Positions 53,288 to 62,871 of a stretch of 64,000 nucleotides of DNA are shown one piece after another; position 1 is the first letter of the stretch; every line of letters starts with the position of its first letter. Origin of the DNA: Anaerolineaceae bacterium (GTDB taxonomy: Bacteria; Chloroflexota; Anaerolineae; Anaerolineales; Anaerolineaceae). The notes below the pieces were generated by a model. The model did no database searches, was not told the DNA's origin, and saw only the letters and a list, made by a program, of their open reading frames with translations. The DNA lies in the NCBI GenBank assembly GCA_003524305.1, contig DQHW01000024.1:70540-134539 (forward strand). The letters are read 5' to 3'. The translations under genes were made by a program, and so were the position numbers.

Positions 53288-55825
53288 TTAATCTTTGATC
53301 TTGAATCTTATAGTGGCAGCTTGCATCTCTCCAGCAATGGTAGCCAACATACTTGTGGCATCTTTCATCTCTTGAACTAGAGAAGAAACTTCTTCAGTGG
53401 ATGCCGAAATCTCCTCAGCAGAAGCCGCATTTTCCTCACTCAAGGCTGCAACCGATTCAAAAATCTCAAGTGTTTCACTTGTGTGGTTTTCTATTTCCTT
53501 AATGGCAGCATAGTTTTCATTGATCACTGAAGTGACTTGTTCAATGGATTGATTGAGTACCTGCATGACACGCATCATTGGAGCGTTGGTCTCTTGCGCC
53601 TTGACCACTTGTGCTTGCATTTCAATGGCAGAATTGAGCAAATCTTCGAGAGCCTTTCCTGAACTGGCTGCCTGGTTGCTGCCTTGAACCACTCGATCGG
53701 TCGTTGTTTGCATTGCCGCAACAGTGGTTGTGATATTTGATTGGGTGTTTTTCACGATACCGGCAATTTCTGCTGAAGCGGCAGAAGATTTCTCTGCCAG
53801 TTTTCGCACCTCACCTGCCACGACTGCAAAACCTCTGCCCTGTTCACCTGCCCTGGCGGCTTCAATGGCAGCATTTAGAGAAAGCAGGTTTGTCTGATCA
53901 GCAATATCTTTGATGGTGGCGACGATTTCTCCAATTTGTTCAGAATAGGTCTGCATTTGCAAGACTGAAACAGAAGATGATTCCACCGCTTCGCGGATGC
54001 TTTCCATTTGCTCAAGAGTTTGGCGAACTGATATAGAACCCTCCTGCGCAATACGGGTGGATTTTTCGGCCGACTCATTGACTGCTTGAATAGCCTGGGT
54101 CGTAGAATCCACGGCACCTGCGATTTGGGTTGAGGCTGCCACAACCTGTTCAGCTGCATCCGATTGGGCTTGTGCACCTTCACTAATCTGGCGGATGGTT
54201 TGGATAATAACATGCACACTGTCGTTAGCCTGGTTCATCATTCCAGCTTCTTCACTAACACCTTTTGTGATTTGCTGGATGGTATTCGCGACCTGTGAAG
54301 TGCCTTCATGAGCTGTAACTGCAGAAACTTCCAATTCCTGGCTGGATTGCACCAATTGTTGAGCACGTCCAATTAAAAGCCCCATTAAAGCACGCAAACT
54401 ACCAGGTTCTGAATTGAAGGCTGCGACCGGCACACCTTTGGCAACAAGTTTGTTAATATATGGAATCAATGCTGAATCGGCAATGCAGATGCCTATACCT
54501 TCATACCCCTTGGCCACCAGACTCTCTAGAAATGGACCACATATTGAAGCTGGAACCATGGTCCCTTTTTCGATGCTGGGATCACTGGCCACAAACCAAT
54601 CCACTTTAAGATTGCTTGATTTATACTCTTTGGCAGCCGCATCCACGCCGCTTTTTACTTGATGAAAAAACGAAACATCAATCGGAGTGACCATGGCAAT
54701 TTTTATTTTCTTATTTGCCTTTGCCTGAGATGCTTCAAGGAGTTTTGGCCGATGGGCAATCATATCTTGAGACTGTACGGCACCAACCCCGACTTTCCAA
54801 TTGTCATTTATGTTTTCTTTCGTAACAATGACTGGTTCAATAAGCAATCTGGGTGTTATGGGTTTCCATTCTGCAGCTAATGCGTTATAGAGATGAATTA
54901 CAGGATCGTAACCCTGAACAAATGGATTTTGTGAAATATTTGCGGAAATAATTCCATCAATCGTCCACTGGGCGTTTTGGTCATTCATATCATGGCTAAC
55001 TAATTTTATTTTTCCCAGTTTTCCTGTTTGCTTAAAAACATCAACAATTATGTTCAAAGAATCCATTTCTGTCGTGTAACACCCCACCAAATCGGTGGTT
55101 TGAGAAATTACTGTCAATAGATTATTCCTTAGTGCCTGCTCATCCATCAAACTGCGGTCAAAACATTGGATGATTTCTAGGTCTTTGAATTTTCCAGACA
55201 GTGTATGTAGAAAACCATTCTTTCTTAGCACTAGATTATCCTGGATAAAAATCCCAATAACGATAACCTTTCCTTTTCCTCCAGTCAGATCTCCCATGGC
55301 TTGGGCGGCCATTTGACCCTCTTGGAAGGAATCTGTGCCAACATAAAATAACCTTTCACATGGTTCATCCGTGATCCAATTGTAAGATCTAAATATTTCG
55401 CGAATGTTGGTAATAATATTGTTGAGGGATTCAGCCAAGACACCTTGATTTTTTCCTAAAACACCAAAATGTCGCGTCGTGGAAGTTATCCTGCGGGTTA
55501 AATCACCTTGAGTTAACGATGTCAATGCGCCTGACAATGCCGGCATTTCGATCGTTGAAAGGGACATGCCTGCGTTTTTCAAGTCATCTGAGGAAATATT
55601 CTTCAGTGAATGCAGTCTGCTGAACAAGAAAAAGAGGAATCCCCCGAGCAAACTGACCGCAATCATTGATCTTCCCAACCAAACCGAAATTATTGAAGAT
55701 TTGGGTAGCCCAAGCAACACCAATCCAGCCACACCCAACCCAAGCAATATGGTTCCGATCACTATTGAGAACCACAGCTTTCCTTTTTGAGAATAATTTG
55801 AGTAAAATTTCTTCGAAACAGACAT
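53288..55825 (-). CDS. Methyl-accepting chemotaxis protein with permuted sugar-binding-protein-like domain
   Basis: Two membrane helices lie near the N-terminus (about residues 18-40 and 48-70), then a HAMP-like stretch ([19 protein letters not shown]). Next comes a binding-protein-like region in reversed order: the C-lobe half ([17 protein letters not shown] through [16 protein letters not shown], about 160-325) precedes the N-lobe half ([20 protein letters not shown] through [14 protein letters not shown], about 372-475). The rest is a chemoreceptor signalling domain, with the hairpin tip [20 protein letters not shown]. With only two helices before it, the sensor should be cytoplasmic. A GGAGG ribosome site precedes ATG 55825. 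Confidence 0.88.
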   Translation of the reverse strand: MSVSKKFYSNYSQKGKLWFSIVIGTILLGLGVAGLVLLGLPKSSIISVWLGRSMIAVSLLGGFLFFLFSRLHSLKNISSDDLKNAGMSLSTIEMPALSGALTSLTQGDLTRRITSTTRHFGVLGKNQGVLAESLNNIITNIREIFRSYNWITDEPCERLFYVGTDSFQEGQMAAQAMGDLTGGKGKVIVIGIFIQDNLVLRKNGFLHTLSGKFKDLEIIQCFDRSLMDEQALRNNLLTVISQTTDLVGCYTTEMDSLNIIVDVFKQTGKLGKIKLVSHDMNDQNAQWTIDGIISANISQNPFVQGYDPVIHLYNALAAEWKPITPRLLIEPVIVTKENINDNWKVGVGAVQSQDMIAHRPKLLEASQAKANKKIKIAMVTPIDVSFFHQVKSGVDAAAKEYKSSNLKVDWFVASDPSIEKGTMVPASICGPFLESLVAKGYEGIGICIADSALIPYINKLVAKGVPVAAFNSEPGSLRALMGLLIGRAQQLVQSSQELEVSAVTAHEGTSQVANTIQQITKGVSEEAGMMNQANDSVHVIIQTIRQISEGAQAQSDAAEQVVAASTQIAGAVDSTTQAIQAVNESAEKSTRIAQEGSISVRQTLEQMESIREAVESSSVSVLQMQTYSEQIGEIVATIKDIADQTNLLSLNAAIEAARAGEQGRGFAVVAGEVRKLAEKSSAASAEIAGIVKNTQSNITTTVAAMQTTTDRVVQGSNQAASSGKALEDLLNSAIEMQAQVVKAQETNAPMMRVMQVLNQSIEQVTSVINENYAAIKEIENHTSETLEIFESVAALSEENAASAEEISASTEEVSSLVQEMKDATSMLATIAGEMQAATIRFKIKD

Positions 55826-55840
55826 ACTCTTTACCTCCAA

Positions 55841-56229
55841 TTAAATAGTGCCAAATCAAATCGTAAGGATAATATATTAAAATAACGGAATTACTCGGGT
55901 CATAGAACTACCCAATAATTAATCCCAAAACCTGATTCAAGTTTTAAGAATCTCTATCTTCGAATATTCCAACCAGTAAGCAAAAATGCTGGTTTTTACC
56001 CCGCCTTACCCCAATAATAATAAAAATGACTAATAATTGAAACTCTATTCATTTTATTAAAGAATATTAATGTAAGCCATAAAAGATACATGAAAACCCC
56101 TCAAGATAAATAGGTAATCAAAAATGCAGAATTAATAACAAATTAATGCGTAAACGAACGAAATAATCACGACACCTTTTGATGGTTTATAATTAATCCT
56201 GTTTTTATTTCAGTACAAAAGAAATCATC
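55841..56229. other. Intergenic region between divergent genes
   Basis: This 390-base AT-rich gap separates the divergent chemoreceptor and SufS-like genes and should hold both promoters. AACCAG (55971-55976) and CTGGTT (55989-55994) followed by TTT form a weak hairpin. No gene is seen. Confidence 0.5.
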
Positions 56230-57441
56230 ATGGCCATAAGCGATTATCGAATCGATTTCCCTATTTTGAATCCTCAGAAGAATGACAATCAGGTCATCTA
56301 TCTGGATACAGCATGCCAGAGTTTGCGTCCACGCCAGGTGATTGAGGCAATGGACCGCTACTATACCAAATACCCCGCCTGCAGCGGACGCAGCAATCAT
56401 CAACTCGCCGCTGCCGTTACCCGGATGGTGGATGAAGCCCGGCAACAAGTGGCGCGTTTTTTGGGCGCCTCACGTATGGAAGAAATCATTTTCACGCGCA
56501 ACACCACTGAAGGCATCAACCTCGTTGCCAACGCCTTTGACTTTAACCCTGGTGACACCGTTTTGATAAGCGGAAAAGAACACAATTCCAATCTCATTCC
56601 ATGGCAAATGTTAGTCAAACGGCGCGGCATTCATTTGAAAATTTTGCATCCGCTTGCAGATGGCAGTTTCGACCTGCCCGGCTTTGAACAAGCATTATCT
56701 ACCGGAGTAAAACTGGTATCTTTTGGCTACACTTCCAACCTGGATGGAGTAACTCTGCCTGCAGAGCAGATCATTAAGCTTGCGCACAAACGCGGCGCGC
56801 TCGTGATGCTCGATGCTGCACAAGCTGCCCCGCATCGAAAGATAAACGTCCGCGCTTTGGATGTAGATTTTCTTGCTTTATCTGGACACAAAATCCTCGG
56901 CCCTTCAGGAACCGGTGTACTTTATGGCAAGTACAAACTTCTTGATGCAATGAACCCATTTATGGTGGGTGGAGACACTGTCGCCTCCTCAACCTATGAA
57001 ACCTGCGAGTTCCTGCCTGTACCAGAAAAATACGAAGCCGGTCTTCAGGATTATGCCGGCATCATCGGTCTTGGAGAAGCCGCACGTTACCTTCAATCCG
57101 TTGGCTTTGATGCCATTCAAAAGCAGGAATTGCTGCTAAATAAGATCATGACTGAAGGAACAAGAGACATACAAGGCCTTCAATTGATAGGTCCTGCTGA
57201 CCCTGCCCTGCGTGGCGGTATTTTTACTTTTTATGTGGATGGCATTGATTCTCACCGTATAGCTTTAATGCTTGATCAGATGGCCAACATCTGCGTTCGA
57301 TCAGGACAGCACTGTGTACATTCCTGGTTTAATGCAAAGGGACTCAAAGGCTCGGTCAGGGCATCTGCTTATTTCTATAACACTCAAGAAGAAGTGCAAC
57401 TGTTTGTTGAAAATCTCAAAAAGATTAGAAAGGTACTCTAA
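56230..57441 (+). CDS. Cysteine desulfurase-like class V PLP enzyme (SufS/CsdA type)
   Basis: The protein has the SufS-type pattern: YLDTACQSLRP near residue 26, FTRNTTEGINLVANAF near 91, HNSNLIPWQ, the PLP lysine in LALSGHKILGPSGTGVLYGK, and the catalytic cysteine in RSGQHCVHSWFNAKG near residue 360, then the RAS motif. The enzyme takes sulfur from cysteine as a persulfide for Fe-S clusters or thio-cofactors. No SufBCDU genes are adjacent, so it may be a specialised family member. Its stop overlaps the leader of a thioredoxin-fold gene, suggesting one transcript. GC content is higher than in the glycan genes. Confidence 0.88.
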   Translation: MAISDYRIDFPILNPQKNDNQVIYLDTACQSLRPRQVIEAMDRYYTKYPACSGRSNHQLAAAVTRMVDEARQQVARFLGASRMEEIIFTRNTTEGINLVANAFDFNPGDTVLISGKEHNSNLIPWQMLVKRRGIHLKILHPLADGSFDLPGFEQALSTGVKLVSFGYTSNLDGVTLPAEQIIKLAHKRGALVMLDAAQAAPHRKINVRALDVDFLALSGHKILGPSGTGVLYGKYKLLDAMNPFMVGGDTVASSTYETCEFLPVPEKYEAGLQDYAGIIGLGEAARYLQSVGFDAIQKQELLLNKIMTEGTRDIQGLQLIGPADPALRGGIFTFYVDGIDSHRIALMLDQMANICVRSGQHCVHSWFNAKGLKGSVRASAYFYNTQEEVQLFVENLKKIRKVL

Positions 57442-57445
57442 CCTT

Positions 57446-58396
57446 ATGTTTTGTATCGTCGCAGCCGTTGTTCTATCCATTTTAGGAATCTTCAGCGCCG
57501 CCAATCGCCGTCTGGCAAAAGAAGCCCTGGATTGTGTTTTCCGTCGTATCACTTTTCGCCCCTGTAATACTGGGTTCGATGAAAAGATGAAAGCCAAAAT
57601 TCTTGGCAAAATGATCAACCGATCTGAACGTACTGCTCGTTTCTTGAGCAAAAACTTTGAATTACTTGCCTGGATCTTTTTCGTATTAATGCTCGCCTCA
57701 AGTGTATTTATGGTACGCAGTTTGTATTTGTTCTACACCACCGGCTCGTGTAACGGCGCCAACGATGCCGGTTTTTGCGTATTTGACCCCACCGGAGAAA
57801 ACAATGAAACTTCCAGCACAACAGAAGGTGCATGCCCGGTGCCTGCAAACATAACCGATGAGGGTGGTGGATTGACGCTGAAAGGTGTTGATCTTGATCT
57901 TTGGCCGGTTAAAAACTCGGAATCAGAAGACCAGTTCATTTTTATCGGCTGTTATTCTTGTGAATACACACGCAAGGTATACCCGGAGATTCGAAAACTG
58001 GTTGATGAGTTCAAACCTGAGTTCTTCTTTGGCGAATACCCTACCAAACTCAAAACTGATTATCTTTCACGCATCGGCTACTGTGTTTATGACCAGAATC
58101 AAGAAAAATACTGGCAAATGAACGATGCTTTCTTTGCTGAAGATCAAGCTTTGCTTGAAGATGTTGCAGCCACCAATGAGATCTTAACCAACCTTGGTTT
58201 GGATGCACATGCCATTGAAACTTGCGCCGCTGAACCTGCGACTGAAGAAGCTGTTCAGAAGCTATTTACAGAAATTAAAAAGACTAACTTCTATGGCACC
58301 CCCACCATTTTTATCAACGGCGAACCGCTGGTTGGACCAAAACCCTTCCGCGTCTATGCCATCCAATTGGAAGGATTTTTCTTCTGGTTGAAGTAA
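57446..58396 (+). CDS. Membrane-anchored DsbA/thioredoxin-fold protein
   Basis: From ATG 57446, 316 residues. An N-terminal hydrophobic segment, a basic cytoplasmic-type stretch and a second helix (residues about 72-95) place the C-terminal half outside the membrane. That half has FIFIGCYSCEYTRKVYPEI, a C-x-x-C redox site in a thioredoxin fold, and YGTPTIFINGEPLVG with the cis-proline. It is likely a thiol-disulfide oxidoreductase for exported proteins. It follows the desulfurase gene by four bases, a link between sulfur and thiol chemistry that is only suggested by position. A cysteine-containing loop precedes the domain. Confidence 0.78.
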   Translation: MFCIVAAVVLSILGIFSAANRRLAKEALDCVFRRITFRPCNTGFDEKMKAKILGKMINRSERTARFLSKNFELLAWIFFVLMLASSVFMVRSLYLFYTTGSCNGANDAGFCVFDPTGENNETSSTTEGACPVPANITDEGGGLTLKGVDLDLWPVKNSESEDQFIFIGCYSCEYTRKVYPEIRKLVDEFKPEFFFGEYPTKLKTDYLSRIGYCVYDQNQEKYWQMNDAFFAEDQALLEDVAATNEILTNLGLDAHAIETCAAEPATEEAVQKLFTEIKKTNFYGTPTIFINGEPLVGPKPFRVYAIQLEGFFFWLK

Positions 58397-58449
58397 TGTA
58401 CCGAAAACTACATAAGAATTATCCTTTAGATTGAACTCTGGAGAAACCC

Positions 58450-59079
58450 TTGATTCGAAATATCATCTGGGATGTAGATGGAACCCTCTTCGACACGTAC
58501 CCTGCGTTTTCATACTCCTTTCAATTGGCATTGAAGGATCTTGGATATGATGTTCCTTTGGATTGGATCACTCAGCAGGCTCGTATTTCAATCGATTTCT
58601 GTGTTAAAGCTCTCGCAGAGAGATGCCAGGTAGACGAGAATATTATTGGTGTTAAATTTGATAAATTCTACAGCAGCACCACCGCGTTGGACCAACCACC
58701 TTTTGAATGTGTTATTGAAATATGCAACTTCATCGTGGAGTCCGGGGGGAAAAACCTGATTGTCACGCATCGTCGCGCTGAGGGATTGATGGAACTTTTA
58801 GATACCTTCAACTTGCGCCAATACTTTTCTGGTTGGACGACCGCGGATGACGCGTACAAGCGTAAGCCTGACCCTGAGGCGTTTCTGGTTTCTATCGCCA
58901 AGCATAACCTTAATCCAGTCGAAACACTGGCAGTTGGTGATCGTGATATCGACGTCCTTGCCGGACAAGCTGCCGGATTGGAGGCATGCTTGTTTGGTGA
59001 TCCGCTGCCAACCTGCCAGCCCGATCTCATCGTTCAGAATTTTGCACAATTGTTAGCATGGATAGAAAAATCAAGGTAA
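58450..59079 (+). CDS. HAD-superfamily phosphatase
   Basis: The protein has all HAD motifs: nucleophile D-V-D in IIWDVDGTLFDTYPA, motif II T in LIVTHRRAE, Lys in KRKPDPEAFL and motif IV in LAVGDRDIDVLAGQAAG. The alpha-helical cap between motifs I and II and the 209-residue length fit phosphoglycolate-phosphatase-like or beta-phosphoglucomutase-like enzymes. It starts at TTG 58450 with GGAGA upstream. Substrate is unknown. It is downstream of the thioredoxin-fold gene by 53 bases. Confidence 0.9.
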   Translation: MIRNIIWDVDGTLFDTYPAFSYSFQLALKDLGYDVPLDWITQQARISIDFCVKALAERCQVDENIIGVKFDKFYSSTTALDQPPFECVIEICNFIVESGGKNLIVTHRRAEGLMELLDTFNLRQYFSGWTTADDAYKRKPDPEAFLVSIAKHNLNPVETLAVGDRDIDVLAGQAAGLEACLFGDPLPTCQPDLIVQNFAQLLAWIEKSR

Positions 59080-59121
59080 GGTTTCAAAATCGTTAATAAT
59101 TGAAACACTATGCACAGCAAA

Positions 59122-59143
59122 AACGTCCCCGATTGGGGACGTT
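59122..59143 (-). terminator. Terminator for the minus-strand DUF4870-like gene
   Basis: AACGTCCCC and GGGGACGTT flank GATT. On the minus strand the stem runs into TTTTT, so it ends the gene whose stop is at 59168. It can weakly act on the plus-strand HAD transcript too. Confidence 0.8.
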
Positions 59144-59167
59144 GGCTTTCATTCTGTACAAACTGGT

Positions 59168-59515
59168 TTATGACCAAGCCTGTTTCTTGGCAAATTCGGT
59201 GATAAACGGGATATCAACATAAGTGCCACTGTTTGCTTTAACTGCATAGATGATGTTAATGATCCAGATTAACCAGGTAAATAATCCAACAAAAGGAATT
59301 AGGGTAAGGATTGAAACAGCAATAATTTCAACTACTCCCAAAATCAAAGCTGGAATATAGTGATACTTAACAAAGGGTCTGTTCTTTTTATCATCGACGA
59401 AAAGGGTGATAATTGGAAGGAGCGGTGTGAAAAGAAAACACAGAATAACCCAGATGCGATCGTCGCTGGTTACTTCAGGGGCTGGTGCCGGGGTAATTTC
59501 TGGCGGTGTGGTCAT
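59168..59515 (-). CDS. DUF4870/Tic20-like small membrane protein
   Basis: The 115-residue protein has a proline-rich N-terminus (MTTPPEITPAPAPEVTSDDR) and three or four hydrophobic segments, with PFVKYHYIPALILGVVEIIA and VGLFTWLIWIINIIYAVKA, the pattern of DUF4870 and Tic20-like proteins. A strong AAGGAGAGAAT ribosome site sets the start at 59515; a longer reading from 59557 would run through it. Function is unknown; the family is common in many bacteria. Confidence 0.85.
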   Translation of the reverse strand: MTTPPEITPAPAPEVTSDDRIWVILCFLFTPLLPIITLFVDDKKNRPFVKYHYIPALILGVVEIIAVSILTLIPFVGLFTWLIWIINIIYAVKANSGTYVDIPFITEFAKKQAWS

Positions 59516-59814
59516 ATTCTCTCCTTGAACTAGTAATAAAAATTGATAATACTTCAATACAGTATACTGATTTTCTTTGGCTTAATCCACCTATTAAGCA
59601 AAATCGTAAAGGTTTACGATAATGCCACGTCGATTATCTATCATTTTTCAATTAATTATTGTCATGGAAATAAGAATTTTTATGTAAATGGCAAAATCGG
59701 CAATAAATATTTGAAAAAACATGCAAAAAGCCTATACTGTAAGTAACGTAAACGTCCCTATCATCTTGTTATCAATTTGGTCAAAACTAATTATTCGGTA
59801 TAAAGGGAGAATCG

Positions 59815-62106
59815 ATGAAAAGGGAAAATAACAATGCGGATGAAGTTCATCACTTGCATCTATCTCTTTTTGAAAATATGACCGTGGGGGTTGTATACCA
59901 GTCTGCAGATGGCAAGATCGTAACTGCAAACAAAGCTGCGCAAAAAATACTCGGATTAAGTCTTGAACAACTTCAAGGCCGCACCCCCTTGGATCCACAC
60001 TGGTGTGCTATTCATGAAGACGGTTCCGAGTTTCCAGGTTCTGAACATCCCTGGATGCTTGCGTCACAGACGGCTAAATCCGTTAATGATGTAACCATGG
60101 GAGTGTTCAATCCAAAAAGTAAGGCTTACACCTGGTTAAGGATTAACTCCTTTCCGCAATTTAGAGATAAAACTGGAATTCTCACAAACATAATCACCAC
60201 CTTCGAGGTTATCGACCGTCAAAAAGCTGCAGAAGAAAATTCTCGCTCACAGGAATTGACATTAAAGCTTTTCGTGGAATATGCACCTGCTGCCATCGCC
60301 ATGTTTGATACCCAAATGAGGTACATTGCGGCCAGCCGGCGTTATTTAACTGATTATCGTCTTGGTGAGATTAATGTTATTGGTCGCTCACATTACGAAG
60401 TATTCCCAGAAATATCAGATGAAATAAAAAAAGTACATCAACGCTGTATTGCCGGAGAGTCTATTAAGGAAGACCAAGAACCTTTCTTAAGGATGGATGG
60501 CAGTCTGGATTGGGTGCGTTGGGAAGTTCATCCCTGGTATCAAAAAGGTGAAATTGGCGGGATTATCTTGTTTACAGAAGTGATTACGGATCAGATTAAT
60601 TTGCTAGAAGAACATCGGAACTCACGGGCCAGACTTCAAGCAGCGCTAGCCAGTATGAATGACGCAGTTATGATTACCGACCTGGATGGGAAAATTATTG
60701 ATTTCAATGATGCTTGTGTGACTTTTCATAAATCTCCTCGTGGAAGTGTCTGCTCCAAAACCCTGGAGGAATACTTTGCATGGGTAGATGTATACAATCC
60801 TAACGGCGAAATTATACCGATGAGTGAATGGGCAATTCCACGCGCATTACGGGGTGAAACTGGAAACAACGTTGAATTTGTATTCCGCCGCAAGGATACG
60901 GGTGAAACCTGGATAGGCAACTTTAGCTTTGCCCCGATCCGTGATATAGACGAGAAGGTTACTGGATCTGTGGTCGTAGCACGAGATGTAACTGACCATA
61001 AAGCCGCTGAAGAGGAGCTGCGTAACCAGGTGAGGCGCCTTGCATCGCTGCGTACCATCGACATGGCCATTTCATCCAGCCTTGATTTGCATGTTACTTT
61101 AAATGTTGTGCTTGAACACGTGGTCAATCAATTAAATGTGGATGCCGCAGTCATTCTCCTCTATGAACCTAAATCGAACGAACTGGTCTATGCTGCCAGC
61201 CGTGGTTTTGTCACAACCGGCATCTCTCACCTGCGGTTAAAACTTGGAGAAGACTACGCCGGACAGGCAGCGCTAAATCGTCGGACGGTTAGTATCAGTA
61301 ATTTTGAAAAATCGGAGCGGACGTTCTCAAAGGGAGCCTTGTTGGCAGAAGAGAATTTTGTCTCCTTTTATGCAGTTCCCCTGCTGGCAAAGGGCAAGAT
61401 CAATGGCGTACTGGAAATATTCCACCGCACACCTCTCAATCCGAAACCAGATTGGCTGGATTACATGGAAACCCTGGCAGGTCAGGCATCCATTGCGATT
61501 GACAGCGGCCAATTGTTTGATGGATTGCAGCGCACCAACAATGAACTATTGCTGGCCTATGACGCCACGATCATAGGATGGTCAAAAGCCATGGATTTAC
61601 GGGATAGAGAGACTGAAGGGCACACTGAACGCGTCACTGACTTGACGATTGACCTGGCTCGGGTTGCAGGCATGACTGGTGACCAGATTGCCAATATACG
61701 CCGGGGAGCACTACTGCACGATATTGGCAAGCTTGGGGTTCCTGACAGCATACTCTTCAAACCTGATAAGCTTACCGAAGAAGAATGGGTTATCATGCGC
61801 AAACACCCCCAATTTGCCTATGACTTGCTGTCGCCAGTTGAATATCTCAAACCAGCGCTGGATATACCCTATTGTCATCATGAAAAATGGGATGGCACCG
61901 GTTATCCGCGTGGGCTAAAAGGCAAAGAAATCCCCTTCGAGGCGCGCCTGTTTGCGGTAGTGGATGTGTGGGATGCATTGTGCTCTGACCGGCCATATCG
62001 CGCCGGCTGGCCTGAACCCAAAGTAATCAATTATATCCACGATCAATCAGGAACCCATTTTGACCCCAAAGCGGTTCAACTCTTCATGAATTTCATGCAA
62101 AAATAA
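59815..62106 (+). CDS. PAS-GAF sensor with HD-GYP cyclic-di-GMP phosphodiesterase
   Basis: The 763-residue protein has three PAS-like regions (about 20-140, 150-265, 270-395, each with PAS motifs such as MTVGVVYQSADGKIVTANKA and VMITDLDGKIIDFND), a GAF domain (about 415-560, from ASLRTIDMAISSSLD) and an HD-GYP domain (about 575-763). The latter has HTERV, LLHDIGKLGVPDSIL, HHEKWDGTGYPRGLKGKEIP and ARLFAVVDVWDALCSDRP, including the H-D metal pair and the G-Y-P triad. HD-GYP domains hydrolyse cyclic-di-GMP. It probably senses small ligands or redox state and may tune motility or exopolysaccharide. The start has AAAGGGAGA upstream. Confidence 0.93.
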   Translation: MKRENNNADEVHHLHLSLFENMTVGVVYQSADGKIVTANKAAQKILGLSLEQLQGRTPLDPHWCAIHEDGSEFPGSEHPWMLASQTAKSVNDVTMGVFNPKSKAYTWLRINSFPQFRDKTGILTNIITTFEVIDRQKAAEENSRSQELTLKLFVEYAPAAIAMFDTQMRYIAASRRYLTDYRLGEINVIGRSHYEVFPEISDEIKKVHQRCIAGESIKEDQEPFLRMDGSLDWVRWEVHPWYQKGEIGGIILFTEVITDQINLLEEHRNSRARLQAALASMNDAVMITDLDGKIIDFNDACVTFHKSPRGSVCSKTLEEYFAWVDVYNPNGEIIPMSEWAIPRALRGETGNNVEFVFRRKDTGETWIGNFSFAPIRDIDEKVTGSVVVARDVTDHKAAEEELRNQVRRLASLRTIDMAISSSLDLHVTLNVVLEHVVNQLNVDAAVILLYEPKSNELVYAASRGFVTTGISHLRLKLGEDYAGQAALNRRTVSISNFEKSERTFSKGALLAEENFVSFYAVPLLAKGKINGVLEIFHRTPLNPKPDWLDYMETLAGQASIAIDSGQLFDGLQRTNNELLLAYDATIIGWSKAMDLRDRETEGHTERVTDLTIDLARVAGMTGDQIANIRRGALLHDIGKLGVPDSILFKPDKLTEEEWVIMRKHPQFAYDLLSPVEYLKPALDIPYCHHEKWDGTGYPRGLKGKEIPFEARLFAVVDVWDALCSDRPYRAGWPEPKVINYIHDQSGTHFDPKAVQLFMNFMQK

Positions 62107-62159
62107 ATCCTGGTGGAATGATCCAGACCGGGATACTGCCAATGAAATGAAGGATTTAA

Positions 62160-62651
62160 TCAGTCATGCACCATCATGTCGATGGCAATGGCGACGGTGA
62201 GAATCAAGACATCTTCCTGGTCGGGGTCTATTTCAATGCCGTAAACATCAGATAGTTTGAACCATTTTTTTGAGATTTCAGCCACACGGCGCAAGCCTTC
62301 TCTGATGGTATATTCGTGATCCAATATCTTGCCCTGCACGATGAGGTCTGGTCCGCTGCGAATCTTGACAGTCCAGCGGTCACGGAAGGGTGCGATTAAA
62401 GCCTTCTGCACGAGGGCGATGCGTTTGCCTTCCATGTCTTCAATTTCCATGGTGTCTTTGATGCGCAGCATGCGCTCCTGAATGCGGCATAAGGGTGTAC
62501 CTTCGGCATCTTCTACGATCAAGGTCTTGCGAATCTTCAGGGCTTTACCGTCCACTTTAAAGGCTTTTTGATCATCCTCATTTTCGATCCAGTAATCATC
62601 GCCGATGGAAATCAGTTTCTGATGAATCTTGTAACGCGACGCTTTGCCCAT
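62160..62651 (-). CDS. LURP-one-related family protein
   Basis: The 163-residue protein matches the LURP-one/tubby-like barrel family: YKIHQKLISIGDDYWIEN at the start, KAFKVDGKALKIRKTLIVED, and repeated beta strands with IQERMLRIKDTMEIEDMEG. The family has a membrane-lipid-associated barrel and an uncertain role; scramblase-like relatives exist. Start ATG 62651 has AGGAGC upstream. It is convergent with the HD-GYP gene. No partner is evident. Confidence 0.85.
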   Translation of the reverse strand: MGKASRYKIHQKLISIGDDYWIENEDDQKAFKVDGKALKIRKTLIVEDAEGTPLCRIQERMLRIKDTMEIEDMEGKRIALVQKALIAPFRDRWTVKIRSGPDLIVQGKILDHEYTIREGLRRVAEISKKWFKLSDVYGIEIDPDQEDVLILTVAIAIDMMVHD

Positions 62652-62871
62652 GGCTGCTCCTGAGGAATTATGATAGTGATATGCAAGTGATTATAAATCA
62701 CCCTAAATAGTATTTATTGTTGACTTTATATCAATTTTCCTTTTATAATAATTGCAGCGGGAAAAATAATTTTTATCATTTAGACAATAACTCCATTATC
62801 TGTTGAAAACCAAATATCCAATCCAGCTATGACCTTTGGTCAATATGAATTTTAAGGAGGCAAAGTTGCGC

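Noticed and set aside
62836..62871. Longer start for the TolB-like lipoprotein
   Set aside because: It would put a polar stretch before the signal peptide and overlaps the GGAGG ribosome site.
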